Assembly (NCBI GenBank): GCA_033239525.1
Contig: BSYO01000020.1
Coordinates: 13,208,546 to 13,272,545, forward strand
Direction: 5' to 3'
Source: Nepenthes gracilis
Lineage: Eukaryota; Streptophyta; Magnoliopsida; Caryophyllales; Nepenthaceae
Length of the DNA: 64,000 nt
Shown here: piece by piece, positions 1-10,911 of the stretch
Position numbering within the stretch: the first letter of the stretch is position 1
Layout of the letters: each line of letters begins with the position of its first letter
Translations under genes and position numbers: made by a program
Notes under the pieces: model-generated
What the model saw: the letters and a program-made list of their open reading frames with translations, nothing else
Database searches by the model: none
What the model was told of the DNA's origin: nothing

Positions 1-450
1 ATCTTCCTAAACTAATTTTTGATGTATCAAAATAAAACACGAATTCCCTATCTCCTTGTAGGATCACTAAGAATGGGGTGGTTGTTCAGCCATCTTTTAA
101 CTTCTTGAAGCTCCTTTCACATTCATTGGTCTAATTGAATTCTACCTTCTTTTTAATTTAAGCAGGTCAAAGGCATAGCAATTTTTGAGAAAATTTGCAT
201 GAACATTCGATAATAGCCCACCATCTTAAGAAAAATCCAAATTTCTAATACTAATGTCGATCGGCTCCAATTTGTTATAGCCTCAACTTTCTTATGATTG
301 ACAAAAATACATCATTTTGAGATCAGGTGTCCCAAAAATATTAGTCCTCTGAGCTAAAATTTACACTTCTTCAGCTTTGCAAATTTCATTCTTTCTCGAA
401 ATGCATGTAATACAATCCTTATATAAACTATTGAGGTTTAATAAATATTA
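1..450 (-). mobile_element. Decayed Ty3/gypsy reverse transcriptase-RNase H fragment
   Basis: Read on the minus strand, broken frames resemble the Ty3/gypsy RT thumb to RNase H stretch. A piece like NECERSFKKLKDG is followed by LVILQGDREF, corresponding to the family's ECEESFQELK...LPEG region. Several stops and frameshifts make it non-coding. The window opens inside this fragment. The same fragment, with the same left edge at an apparent internal deletion joint, is at 61356-61790, so it belongs to a duplicated block. Confidence 0.75.
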
Positions 451-479
451 ACGTACATAAAAAAACTGGTTCAACTTTC

Positions 480-1480
480 AAGAAGACGAGATCAAGGTAC
501 TGCAAACTAAGGTTATTCAATTGGATGAGGTCCTATAGATAAATCATTTATTTGAAGAAGCCACATAAGAGAGAGAAGATCAAATTCAAGAGAAATATCT
601 TTATTTATTTCTCAATTGATGTATATGAAATTTTTAGACAAAATTTTAGTGATGTAAATTTTAATTAAAGTATTAAATCTTTGAGGTTAATTGATATTGT
701 GAGTCAAAAATTAAATGTTTGACCAAACTAAGTTAGGTTTAAGTAATGCCTGATGTGTACCTGATCTATATATAAATATATTTTGAATAGAATATTCGCG
801 TCTAATGTGTACACGGATAACAGTTATGTGTGTCTAAATTAGAATTTTGACTCCTGATTTACATCTGTTAGATACTTGTGTATAATGTAGAATTAACCTT
901 TATGTTTAAGCTGTGTTTAACTAGCGTATATGTACCAGTTTTCTATAAATAGGCCATTATATTGATTTTAGCTCATTTCTATTGAGATTTTGTGAAAAGA
1001 GAGAGAAAAACAGAAAAGAGATAGAAGTAGAAAGGAGGGAAAAGTGAATTTGACGAGAAATAAGGCTAATTTTTGATAAATCTAAGTGAAAGTAAGTATA
1101 TTTAAGTCCTTTTTTTTTGTTGATCTTTTTTAAAAATCTTTGAGTACTTTGTATTCAAATGTTCATACTAGTGATATTTTCTTAATCTATTAGATTATAC
1201 TTTACATGTATAATAATCTGTATCCTTTTTTAAAAAAAATTATAAAGCTCATATCTTAAATTAAAGAAAATTATATTTAAATATTAAAATTTCTGTATAA
1301 ATATTTTTATATGTTATTAAAATTCATATTTATATTTTTACATGTCAACAATTTCTGCATATTTATTCTCCTGTATTTTCTATTTGTAAGAAATTGATAA
1401 AATTTTATAAACTATGTTGAATATCTTACATTTCAATGTAGATGGTTTTGAATGTTCCTAATCTTTAGACTTCAATTCCT
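480..1480 (+). mobile_element. Gypsy chromodomain end plus LTR remnant
   Basis: At about 485-640 the plus strand encodes a degenerate chromovirus C-terminus (INHLFEEAT then EREDQIQEKY), with stops where the family has Trp. It is followed by AT-rich LTR-like sequence with a TATA-like box near 943-952 (TCTATAAATA) and a purine-rich leader at 990-1040. The orientation is opposite to the RT fragment at 1-450, so two gypsy pieces abut tail to tail. The block recurs at 61830-62780. Confidence 0.65.
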
Positions 1481-1489
1481 ACGTATCAA

Positions 1490-2060
1490 CAATTCTTACA
1501 ATGAGCGTATGTAAGAGTGATGTAATAGAAAAACAATATCACTTTTTTTTTTTTTAGTTTTTTAAAATATTTTTTATTACTATAAAATTTACATTGTTTG
1601 AATTTTCTCAAATCAAATGGTCTTAAAAAAATAAAAATGACAGGGCGTCATTTTATCTTTCTAAATTTTCTTCTTAATCAATTCTATTTTATATAATGAT
1701 TAATTTAATTTACTAGATTTCAAGTTGTATGTCAACAAACATTTGATACCCAAGAATTACAAAATTGTAAAAAAATAGATTTCAACTTTGGCTTACCCTT
1801 TTTTTAACTAGCAAATATCTTAACTATCTATATACGAATATATAATTGTAAATATATTCATATAGATAAATATATGAATACATAAAATTTTTTGTGACCG
1901 AATAAAACTTATATGCTGTTACAAAATAACATTTATATTCTAAATATTATTTGAATACTTTATAATTTTAGATTTTAATTATTATATATTTGTAATTTAA
2001 ATGAAAATATTATAATGTTTGAAATCACTTAACTGATATAATTGAGCCGATTAACCGGTC
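1490..2060 (+). repeat. Gene-flank segment without its gene
   Basis: Matches 10105-10715, 26930-27373 plus 33565-33760, and 63545-64000. In the other places where the sequence can be followed, it leads into the 3-prime side of a 2OGD gene. Here the match stops near 2060 and continues directly into sequence resembling 17830-18880, which lies on the far side of gene A. This copy therefore has the two flanks joined without the dioxygenase gene. Confidence 0.75.
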
Positions 2061-2770
2061 AGCTAGTTAACTGGTTAAATAGATTTGGTTTTGATTTCTA
2101 ATTTTTCTCCAAACATTTGTCATGTAAATATTGAGATTTGCAAATAATCAACGGATTAATTATAGTTTAGGCAATTAATTGACATCAATATAGAAAACGA
2201 TCAAAATATAGGATATTTCGTATCTAACGGTTAAGATTATTTCAACAAAATCGGTGCATGATCAGCACAATTGCTGTAATTTTGGACTTATTTTATTTGC
2301 ATTTTTATATATAAAATTATGTACTCACAATTTAATTCAAATTTATCGGCTAGGGGTTGAGATGTTTTAATAAGAAAAGAAAAAAAAGTCAAATAGTTAA
2401 ACAAATTCTAAGTTGAAGATATGTCAAGCTGACAAAATGTGAAAATAAGACTTTATACATAGTTCCATTATTCCATGCAATATTATTACATTGAGTACGT
2501 ACGAGTGATGTAATAGAAAAAAGTAACACCTTTTTTTTTTATTATTTATGATTTTTAAATATATATCTTTTTAATTATCATAGCATCCACGGGGTTTGAA
2601 TTTTTGTGAATTTAATGGCCTTGAAAATATGAAAATGATAGGGCATCCCTGACTCCAAAAAGTGTGAGCCTTAATTAACGACAAAGTCAATGATCATATT
2701 TTGTAAGGTATGAATATTCAAAATTATATCAATGATGCAAAACTTAATTAATTAATAAATATTTTTTATT
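2060..2770 (+). repeat. Far-side gene-flank segment with dispersed repeat
   Basis: About 2060-2260 resembles 17830-18240, and 2480-2720 resembles 18680-18880 and 37130-37290. The second part carries the unclassified repeat signature: a TGATGTAATAGAAAAA block, a poly-T run, a stretch like AAAATGATAGGGCATCCCT, then a TTTTGTAAGGTATGAAT block. No coding sequence is seen. Confidence 0.65.
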
Positions 2771-2809
2771 AATTAAAGATTTGGGTCAAATTGTAAATAT
2801 TGGACCGAA

Positions 2810-3336
2810 ATGAGTTGCGCTGGAGTGTCATTTGATGTGCACTTGAACTCATATATGAATTGTTTGTGGCCACAAGACTTGAGTCTTATCTCAGTTCGAT
2901 TATTTTCTCTCTTTGTTATATTGGAAAAGAAAGAAGGAACTCTCCCTTCTCTGCGGAGGAAGAGAGCTCTTATAGGCTCCTCCCGAGTGGACTCTGGGCG
3001 CCAGAACGCCCATTGCTAGGGTTCCCTGGCCTCTGGTCACTATTGCTGACCGTCGGTCATGTCGGCTATCGCTTTGCGGTGGCAGGCAGGCCCCTGAGCG
3101 CTGCCAACCACTCGAGCTGGGATTGGCTGGCTGCCTGCGGGTGGCCGCCTGAGCTGTTGTCGCAGCATTGGCCGCTTCTCCATTGGCTGATTTTTTCTCT
3201 CTCCTGTCGATTTTCGGCAACTCATTAATGTCCTGCAGGACACCCTTCGCATTCCGCTAGTTGGGCGCCACATAGGTTTCCTACGCAGTTGGGCTGGGCT
3301 TGAGATACTCGTGGGCCTTACTACGGGACCCAACAC
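2810..3336 (-). mobile_element. Truncated LTR of a Tat-like gypsy element
   Basis: GC-rich island in AT-rich surroundings. On the minus strand it begins TGTTGGGTCCC at about 3333 and is preceded by a purine-rich tract, the complement of TAGCCCCCTATGC at about 3338-3350. That is the same arrangement as the 3-prime LTR and polypurine tract of the complete element at 27374-33559. A TATA-like CCTATAAGAG lies on the minus strand near 2965-2980. The U5 side is lost at about 2810. Confidence 0.6.
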
Positions 3337-4260
3337 TAGCCCCCTATGCCTGGGCCGGCCAATGGACGAGCCTGGCATGTCCTTTGAGTCCATTTTGCGG
3401 CCCGACAGTCTCCCTCTAGATGCATCACCGTTTGTCGTTTTCTGGACTCGTGCCTTCCGCAGGTGACTACGCAGGCTTTTCTGATGCTGCCGTGATTCGT
3501 TGCTCTGATTGGCAAGATTCGTGCACTCAGGGTTGCGTCTGATTAGGGGACTTTCTTATACTATGAAAGACATCCGCCGGGAAACGTGCCACGCTGGACA
3601 AGAGAATGCCTCCCGTCTTGCCCATAAATAGGAGGGCTCCTTAGCGAGTGGAGCATATTCCTTGTCCGCCCTTTGGAGGAGCAATGAGGAGAGACTGGCT
3701 CATCCCGCCGTTAGTGGGGGTCCGAGAAAGAGTTGGATGGATTAGCTAGATGCCCGAAGTCCTTGATGAAGGCCACTCTAACTCCCGTGTTGCAGTTCGC
3801 TCCTCATGCTAATGAGGGTGGTTCGGCCACTCTGCTGTCGTCATGTGTCCTCCATCCGTGGTATGGCTAGTCCAGAGTGTGGTGGGACCGTGGCGGAATC
3901 TCTGTGGGGATGTCTCCCGCTAGCGAAGGGCGCTGCTCATGGTCTCCACCTCACTGAGTTCGAGCGCGGACCGTGGAGGGGGGAGAGGCTGGAGCCCCAG
4001 TGAGGGAATTGCGGGGTTATTCCCTTTAATTCTCCTGGTGGCTCCGGTATTGGTGCGGATCCCGCCCCAGTGGATCATGCTGCTGCCACCTCCTCTTCGT
4101 AGGGGAGCCCCGCATGGCTGCCTCCGCTCGCTTGTTGAGTTACCAGCGGCCTCCGGTCGTGGTGATCTCATGTAGATCGCATTCTCCAAGCTTGTCCGGG
4201 AGAAGTCACGGGGGCCCCGAGCCTCACATCGTCGTCTTTCTACCCTTCCATCTATTATAT
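3337..4260. mobile_element. Internal remnant of the Tat-like element
   Basis: GC-rich sequence adjoining the truncated LTR. A plus-strand TATA-like CATAAATAGG at about 3626-3636 sits where the complete element has the promoter of its antisense gene, but no ATG-initiated frame downstream resembles that gene. Open frames here are short and overlap on both strands. It is probably a truncated copy of the region between polypurine tract and antisense gene. AT-rich sequence from 4260 to 4629 shows nothing recognisable. Confidence 0.45.
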
Positions 4261-4629
4261 AGATGTATATATTTGTATATCGTATATGAAAATTAAATTT
4301 GTATTTTAAAGAATATTTAGAATTATTGTATATTTTAATTTTCCATAGTTAGCATATTTGGCAATGTTATATACGATGGATATTATGGTATGACTTTATT
4401 TTTTCCATAGTTTGAATTTTTTTCAAATATTTTTCATTGCAAATTATTTGAGTATGAGAAGGTGTTTATATATTCAGAGATTGAACGAGATTCAGTTCGA
4501 TTAGGTTCCATATTTGCCATTGAATTATGGTTATTATAATGTTTTGGTTTTTGTATGATATGTCCAACTTGGTATTTCGATTATTTGGGACTTAAATTAT
4601 TTGTGGATACTTAATATTATTATTGATGT

Positions 4630-5405
4630 TGTTGTATCCTCGAATCCTTACTCTGATCAGGACTAGGATTCAACAGCAATACCAAATACTACTCGTGCGA
4701 AAAGGAGAGAGAGTACGATGACTGAAGGAGAGAGAGTACGAAGACGGATGCACAGAGAGTTTTAACGTAGAAAACATTCTCTTGAATGAGAAGGTAAAAC
4801 CAAGGGACTTTTAGTTTGAGAACTGCTTTTACTATCTTGCCTTTGGTTACAAAGAGGTTAAAGGATGCGCTCAAGTACGAGAGATTGAGGATTTAGTTTA
4901 TGGAAATTCTACGAGTTACTTTTACTACATGAGCCCTTCTCTCTTTCTCTCTCTATTACTGCTAGCAAAAGTAAACATTGGGATCATTTATTTGGTAAAC
5001 AGTTAAATTATTTATAGTGGTTGAGCTTTCCATTGAGAGGAGTCCACGTGGGGTTGGAGTGTGCAGGGGATTCTACCACCAACTCTGTAAACCCCTCTTG
5101 CCGTGTCAGGAAGGTAGCGTGTACGCCTGCCTAGTGTGACGTTTCCTTTGCAAGGCCGCGTGCTCTGCTGGCCATTATTTTTCTTGCAATCTAACAAAAT
5201 CAGCCACTAAATCTTTGACACGCTGACTTTGTAGGAGGGGCATCATCCGAGGTTCATCTTGAGTCCATGGGCCACAATGGACTTTAAGCCTGCTGTGCTC
5301 TATAGGCTAGCTCTGTTGCCTGGACCTCTTTGGCTTCTATCGCATCAGGGCCCAACTCCTGGGAGACGGATCTTCAACGTGGGCATTGGGTACTACTACC
5401 CATCA
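4630..5405 (-). mobile_element. Second Tat-like LTR remnant
   Basis: Runs from about TGTTGTATCC to CCCATCA. It shares the layout of the 27374 LTR, with a block like ACGTAGAAAACATTCTCTTGAATGAG near its start matching the ACGTGAAAAA...CTTGAATGAG block there. It is followed at 5406-5420 by CTAGCCTCCCATGCC, the complement of a polypurine tract. A stretch at 4920-5000 is AT-rich. No matching second LTR or target duplication was found. Confidence 0.5.
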
Positions 5406-6235
5406 CTAGCCTCCCATGCCAAAGGTTTAAAGATTTCAATCTTTGGCATGCTTGCCATCCACGGAAATGTTACAAGCGCCAATCGAAGGCACTCTCCACA
5501 TAGACCTGTCCATGTCCTCTACTTCTTGCAGGCGTCCGTGGACATGATCAAAAACTCGGAGACATGTGGCCAAAACATCCAAGAGCTCGTTGAAGCTTGC
5601 ACTTTGCCTAAAACATCCAAAACATTTCTAGGCTTGTATAAAGTAATAAACCCATTAGGTGTCCTACATGCCCTATCATTGGGATCAGGAACCACCATCG
5701 CTATCGAATCTAGGATGTCATACTTAGTATGGAGGTGTCGAGACTACCCAGGGATAAGGAAGACTCGATATCTTTTGCTCCGGGCGCCATTAGAGCTCGA
5801 GGAAAAGCACGAAGGAAGATAAACAGTGCACAGCGATGGAGTATCGGCGAACACTTTTGAGGACTTATAAAATTTTCTTTAGATGAGAATAATGGGTAAA
5901 CTGATACGAAAGCCAAGAATGATATTTGAAAACGGCCGAAAAGGATGAAAGGCGCGCCCATCATTACTCTTGCCACGTGTCAATCACTCATAGGCTGTCG
6001 GAGATAGTAGGTTTCACGTTTCCAAGGCGGCGTCAATCTCATTAATTGCACGATCATTGCCCTTTAATGGCAGGAAATGGCGGCACAAGCCAAGGTCTCG
6101 GGCTCTGAGGGAATTCTCGAACACAAACGTGCTTTAGCGTACTCGGACGTTCCTGCATCATGACCAGAATAATCTGAGGACATCTTTGGATCTCAGGTAG
6201 ATATGCAAATACGACGATCATTCATGAATGCCTAG
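5406..6235. mobile_element. Internal remnant beside the second Tat-like LTR
   Basis: Moderately GC-rich sequence directly after the LTR remnant, in the position occupied by the internal domain in the complete element. The open frame at 5259-5822 crosses the LTR boundary and has no recognisable domain, so it is not called as a gene. The remnant gives way to AT-rich gypsy debris near 6235. Confidence 0.4.
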
Positions 6236-7550
6236 TATATTTTGAACCCTTTGACCTTAATTCATCAATTTTAACTTAATTGTCTTCTAATTACTATATT
6301 TTAAAATCCGAAACCACGCCACTCACATTTCCCATATCGTGGGAACTGAGACCTTACAATGTTTTTTCACTTATAGAAATTTCGTCCTCAAAATTTAACG
6401 AACCTCAAATTTTCATAATCGGAGGTAATCTTCTAGGTTCTTTCTAACACTCCCAAGTCACTTCCCTGATTAAACGGTTACCCCAAAGAACTTTGAGCAT
6501 TTGAATCATCCTGATTCTTATTACCCAATGCGTTGCATCAAAATCTAATTCTACTAAGTTCGAAGACAAACCAAACTTATTAACTACTTTTCCGACTTAG
6601 CTCGAAACCTCAAACGACCAAAAATTCTTACTTCCACCTACCCTAAGCCTCAAAAGGAACTATTCTTTCTGAGCCTCATATTAAACCTTAACATATGTCG
6701 GTTTGCCGCATTTTCACTGCGCTACCCTAATTATTTATCTAACTACGAATCATCCAATTGTAATTCGTCTCCACATCTAATTTAACTTGATGCCCAAAGT
6801 TCTTTGATTAAACTTGGCTAATATTTTATTACAAACCTCAAATCGAAATCAAACTTCAATGTCGAAATACTTTACATTCTCATTATTTCATTGGTAAATC
6901 AAAAAAAAAAAAAAACAACATATCCCCAAAATATATGATCAATATTAAACACAAAGATTATACGATAACCACGATTAAAACAAATCTCAGGTTAGCAATA
7001 CCATAATGATAAAGCCCACAATCCTCAAATTACATCCAGATTAGAAACTACAATTGTAATAATCACCCAAAGATTCGATATAACTTTGGCTCATCACCCA
7101 CAATCTCAAAACCCAATTAGGCGTTTCCTCAAAATAAACTCATGTTCTCTTTCTCAATTGGGCATTCAGTTAACAACCGTTCTCAACTCATGACACAATT
7201 CTCAAATAAAGTGCATACTCCCTATGTTTCCTTAAACTCATCAATGAGGTCATCTCAATAGGGATTCAAATATGGTCGAAAGATCCAACCCATAAAATTC
7301 AGGAAACGCCATCGAACTACAAAATCCAAACCTCAAGTTATACATATCTATTTTCAAAACCTCAAGGCTACATTAACCCAGACATTCCAATCTACCGTTG
7401 ACTTCCTATTCATATCTCTGGTAATGTCCACTTAAAATGGATTGTCCATTTGAACTCATTTAATTCTCTTCAATATCTTTGATTGTATGTGAAAATAGGA
7501 CAAAATCATTCACTTATCTTGAGAATGCCTTTTGGTATCACATTCCTTCA
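6236..7550 (-). mobile_element. 3-prime part of a decayed gypsy element
   Basis: The complement of 6370-6400 contains the TTTTGAGGACGAAATTTCT signature that marks the end of many plant Ty3/gypsy coding regions. Flanking text includes a spacer typical of the region before the LTR. The rest, to about 7550, is AT-rich with no surviving frame. Placement just downstream (minus sense) of the RNase H fragment agrees with one decayed element. Confidence 0.55.
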
Positions 7551-8950
7551 TGCAATCTAACATTTTCATCTTTTTGATCTTCAAATGAGCCATTGGATTT
7601 ATTCTTTGGTGGTTCAAGTTATCTGTCACTACATTAGTCTTCTACAATTGATATTAGATTTTGTAATCATAATCTTTTAAGAGATCCATCCACCTCCTTT
7701 ACATTATATTTAATTTCTTTTGAAAGAATAAGTACTTAAGAATCTTTTGACCCGAGTACACCAAAAATATCTCCCCATAAAAATAGTCTCTCTAGATGTT
7801 TAGCCTAAAAATGTCTGCCACTAATTCCAAATTATGCATTAGATAATTATTTTCATACATTTCAATTGTCTTGATTCATACGTGATCATTTTTTCATACT
7901 ATATTAGAATGCACCCTAATCTAATTTTTAAAGTATTGCAATAAACAATAAATTCTCCAAATCCTTTCGGAATCACTAAGATTGGAGTGGTCATCAAGAA
8001 GTCCTTTAACTCCTAGAAGCACTTTTCATATTCATCGGTCCAAACAAATTTCACCTTCATTTGAGTCAAGCCAGACAAAGATATTAGCAATTCTAGAGAA
8101 ATATTTCAAAAACCTTTGGTAATAACCTACAATCTTGAGAAAACTTCAGATTCTGTTACCATCATTGATCAACTCCAACTTGTTACAGCCTTAATTTTCT
8201 TAGAATCAATTGAAATATCTAAATCTGAGATCATATGGCATATAAACACCACTTCTTCAAGCTAAAAATTGCACTTTTTTTAGCATCACATGTAACATGT
8301 TTTTTCAAAGTGTCTGCAGAGCAATCTTTAAATGCATCTCATGGTCCTTAAATCATTTTATGTATATCAAAATATTATCAATAAAAATCACCATGAAGTT
8401 ATCGAGATAGGGTTTGAACACTTGATTTATTAAGTCTATAAAATCTACAGGGACATTAGTTATATTAAAGGGCATAACAAGAAACTTATAATACCCATAC
8501 CTCATTCAAAAAACCGTCTTCACCATATCCTCCTTAATCCTACAGTGATGATAACCCAAATGAAGATATATTTTTAAAAACACTTGTGCCTATTTCAATT
8601 AGTTAAATAAATTATCACTCTTTCGTAATGGGTACTTATTCTTGATGGTTATCTCATTTAGCTCCTTATAATCTATGTATAGTCGTATAGACCTATCTTT
8701 CTTCTTCATGAATAGCACTAGTGCACCATGTTGTTGTACATTTGGTCTAATGAAGTCTTTCTCTAACAATTCTTATAATTACTTCTTTAAATCCTTTAAC
8801 TCTAATGATGCCATTCTATATATTGAGCCTTTAATACTAGTGCCACTCTAGGCATAATCTTTATCTCAAATTCAATTCCCTATTTTGACAGCAAACCTGA
8901 ATGATCCTCTAGAAAGATATCTTCAAACTCATACAATGTAATGTTTGTGT
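7550..8950 (-). mobile_element. Decayed gypsy RT and RNase H
   Basis: On the minus strand, frame fragments follow the family order. At 8350-8560 there is a region equivalent to [18 protein letters not shown] and the DDIL box, heavily mutated. At 7950-8200 is the connection region, and at 7560-7760 the RNase H end (LKYLFFQKKLNI, then RRWMDLLKDYDYKI). Stops and frameshifts are frequent. No functional product is possible. Confidence 0.7.
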
Positions 8951-8989
8951 CTTTAATTTATGATAATTGTGATTTATTAAACTAATATA

Positions 8990-9555
8990 ATTAAAATTAA
9001 GGTCAAAAATATAAAATATTTAGTTAAAGGAGTCAAAAATTGGACCAGTTAAATCTGGGATTGATGTGTGCCTGAAGTGGGCTTGAGCAAGACTGGACCT
9101 GAAACAAGCTTGATGTGGGCTCGAACTTAGAAAACAGAACCCCCCGTGCCTCAAGCACGCCTGAGCCACGCTCGAGCCTCGATTTCAGTAGGCTTGCGCC
9201 TGAGGAGTACCTGACTTGCGTTGGAGCTCCAGTCTAGGTATTTAAACCTACGCACTCTGCTTTTTGCCACTTTTTGTAGAAGAGGAAAGAGAGGAGATAG
9301 AGACAGCGTGACAGCGAAGAGAGAGAAGAGTAGATCGAAGCTCTCAGGTCTATTTTCGGGTTGAAGATAGTTGAGAAGCTTGTAGATAAGGTCAATGTAA
9401 GTGCACTCTTATTCTTTTCTTTCTGTTGTTGCTCATTTCTTACTATTTTTCTCTGATATTTTTTTTCAAATGCCCATTCAAGCTTAAGTTTTGGAGTATT
9501 TATGTGTTAAATGTGCATATATGTTGATTTTTTTTTTATTTTAAAGTTTTGTGAA
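8990..9555 (+). mobile_element. Gypsy LTR remnant with promoter-like features
   Basis: Contains a U3-like GC-rich block (9060-9240), a TATA-like GGTATTTAAACC at 9236-9247, then a purine-rich leader of GAGAGA repeats and GGTCAATGTAAGTGCAC near 9390-9405. This layout is shared by the solo LTR at 13955-16436 and by LTRs elsewhere in the window. Ends are not defined; the sequence runs on into the unit-boundary segment at 9556. Confidence 0.55.
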
Positions 9556-10911
9556 GTCAGAAAATTTGTATTTTATCCCAACCATAGAGAATAATATGTT
9601 GTCGGTGCACCTACAGGTCATAAATATTAACATATGGCCTTTGATAATATAAAAATAACCAATACCTAACTTTGATATTCGATCCTTATTGATAAAATTA
9701 TTACTGATTTTTATTTTTTTATAAGTTTGAAAAATTTTATTATATTCAAAATATTATCCGTTCATATTTTTGTAGATTTTATATCCATAATTGCTATATA
9801 AATTTAGCATATTTTTCAGTATTTATATGTTATCAGCATTTGCGTATGGTTATTAATCTATATCTTAGATCATTTAACGATATTTGATATATGTTCGCAT
9901 TGTGGTTTAGTATTTTGGATTTATATCCGTTGAATAAAATATTAGAATTTTGGATACTAAACTAAGAATGTAATTCTAAGTTAATTTCAGACTACAAAAT
10001 AGAGTAAATTAGGGTTTTAGGATCAGGAATGTCTAGCTGACACCATGACATACGTCTTGGTAAAAAACTTTAAGCATAGTTAAATTATTGCATGCAATTT
10101 TATTACAATGAGCGCATGTAAGAGTGGAGTAATAGAAAAAAAATATCACTTTTTTTTTTTACTTTTTTAATTTTTAATTTTTTTTATTACTATGAAATTT
10201 ACATTGTTTGAATTTTCTCAAATCGAATGGTCTTAAAAAAAATAAAAATGATAGGGCGTCCCTTACTGTAAAAAACGTAAGTTACTTTTTCTTTTTCTAA
10301 GTAAAATTTAAATTTTATCTTTCTAAATTTTATTCTTAATCAATTCTATTTTATATAATGATTAATTTAATTTACTAGATTTCAAGTTGTATGTCAACAA
10401 ACATTTGACACCCAAGAATTACAAAATTGTAAAAAAATAGATTTAAACTTTGGGTTACCCTTTTTTTAACTAGTGAATATCTTAACTATCTATATACGAA
10501 TATATAATTGTAAATATATTCATATAGATAAATATATGAATACATAAAATTTTCTGTGACCGAATAAAACTTATATGCTGTTACAAGATAATATTTATAT
10601 TCTAAATATTATTTGAATACTTAATAATCTTAGATTTTAATTATTATATGTTTGTAATTTAAATGGAAATATTATAATGTTTGAAATCACTTAACCGATA
10701 TAATTGACCCGATTAACCGCTTGTTCTTATTCTTTGACTCTTACATCAAGCAGTACATACATAATACATGACAATAGGTAACTAACATGTAATAGAATTC
10801 CAACATATAATGGATTATTAACATATATGATTACCATGGGAAAAGTATAGTAGCATCTTACATCAAATGCTATTATTGACAAAATCCTCCATTAATTTGA
10901 GTTTCAGTCTT
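9556..10911 (+). repeat. Unit-boundary segment, 3-prime flank of gene A
   Basis: Matches 63020-64000 (from 9556) and 26738-27373 plus 33565-33944 (from 9893). It holds one dispersed-repeat copy at about 10085-10270 and AT-rich sequence up to the gene. The complement of 10872-10877 is AATAAT, a possible polyadenylation signal for gene A. No coding sequence is seen. Confidence 0.8.

Larger units (their letters stand above)
1..1480 (+). repeat. Long direct repeat, copy 1 (second copy 61356-62780)
   Basis: The whole stretch matches 61356-62780 in the same orientation, with small indels and base changes, including the joint between opposed gypsy fragments. In both places it is followed by the gene-flank segment (1490-2060 here, 63020-64000 there). 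This suggests large-scale duplication rather than independent insertions. Confidence 0.85.

Noticed and set aside
5259..5822. 187-residue open frame
   Set aside because: Crosses an LTR/internal boundary of a decayed element, has no recognised domain, and lies in GC-rich DNA where chance frames are long.
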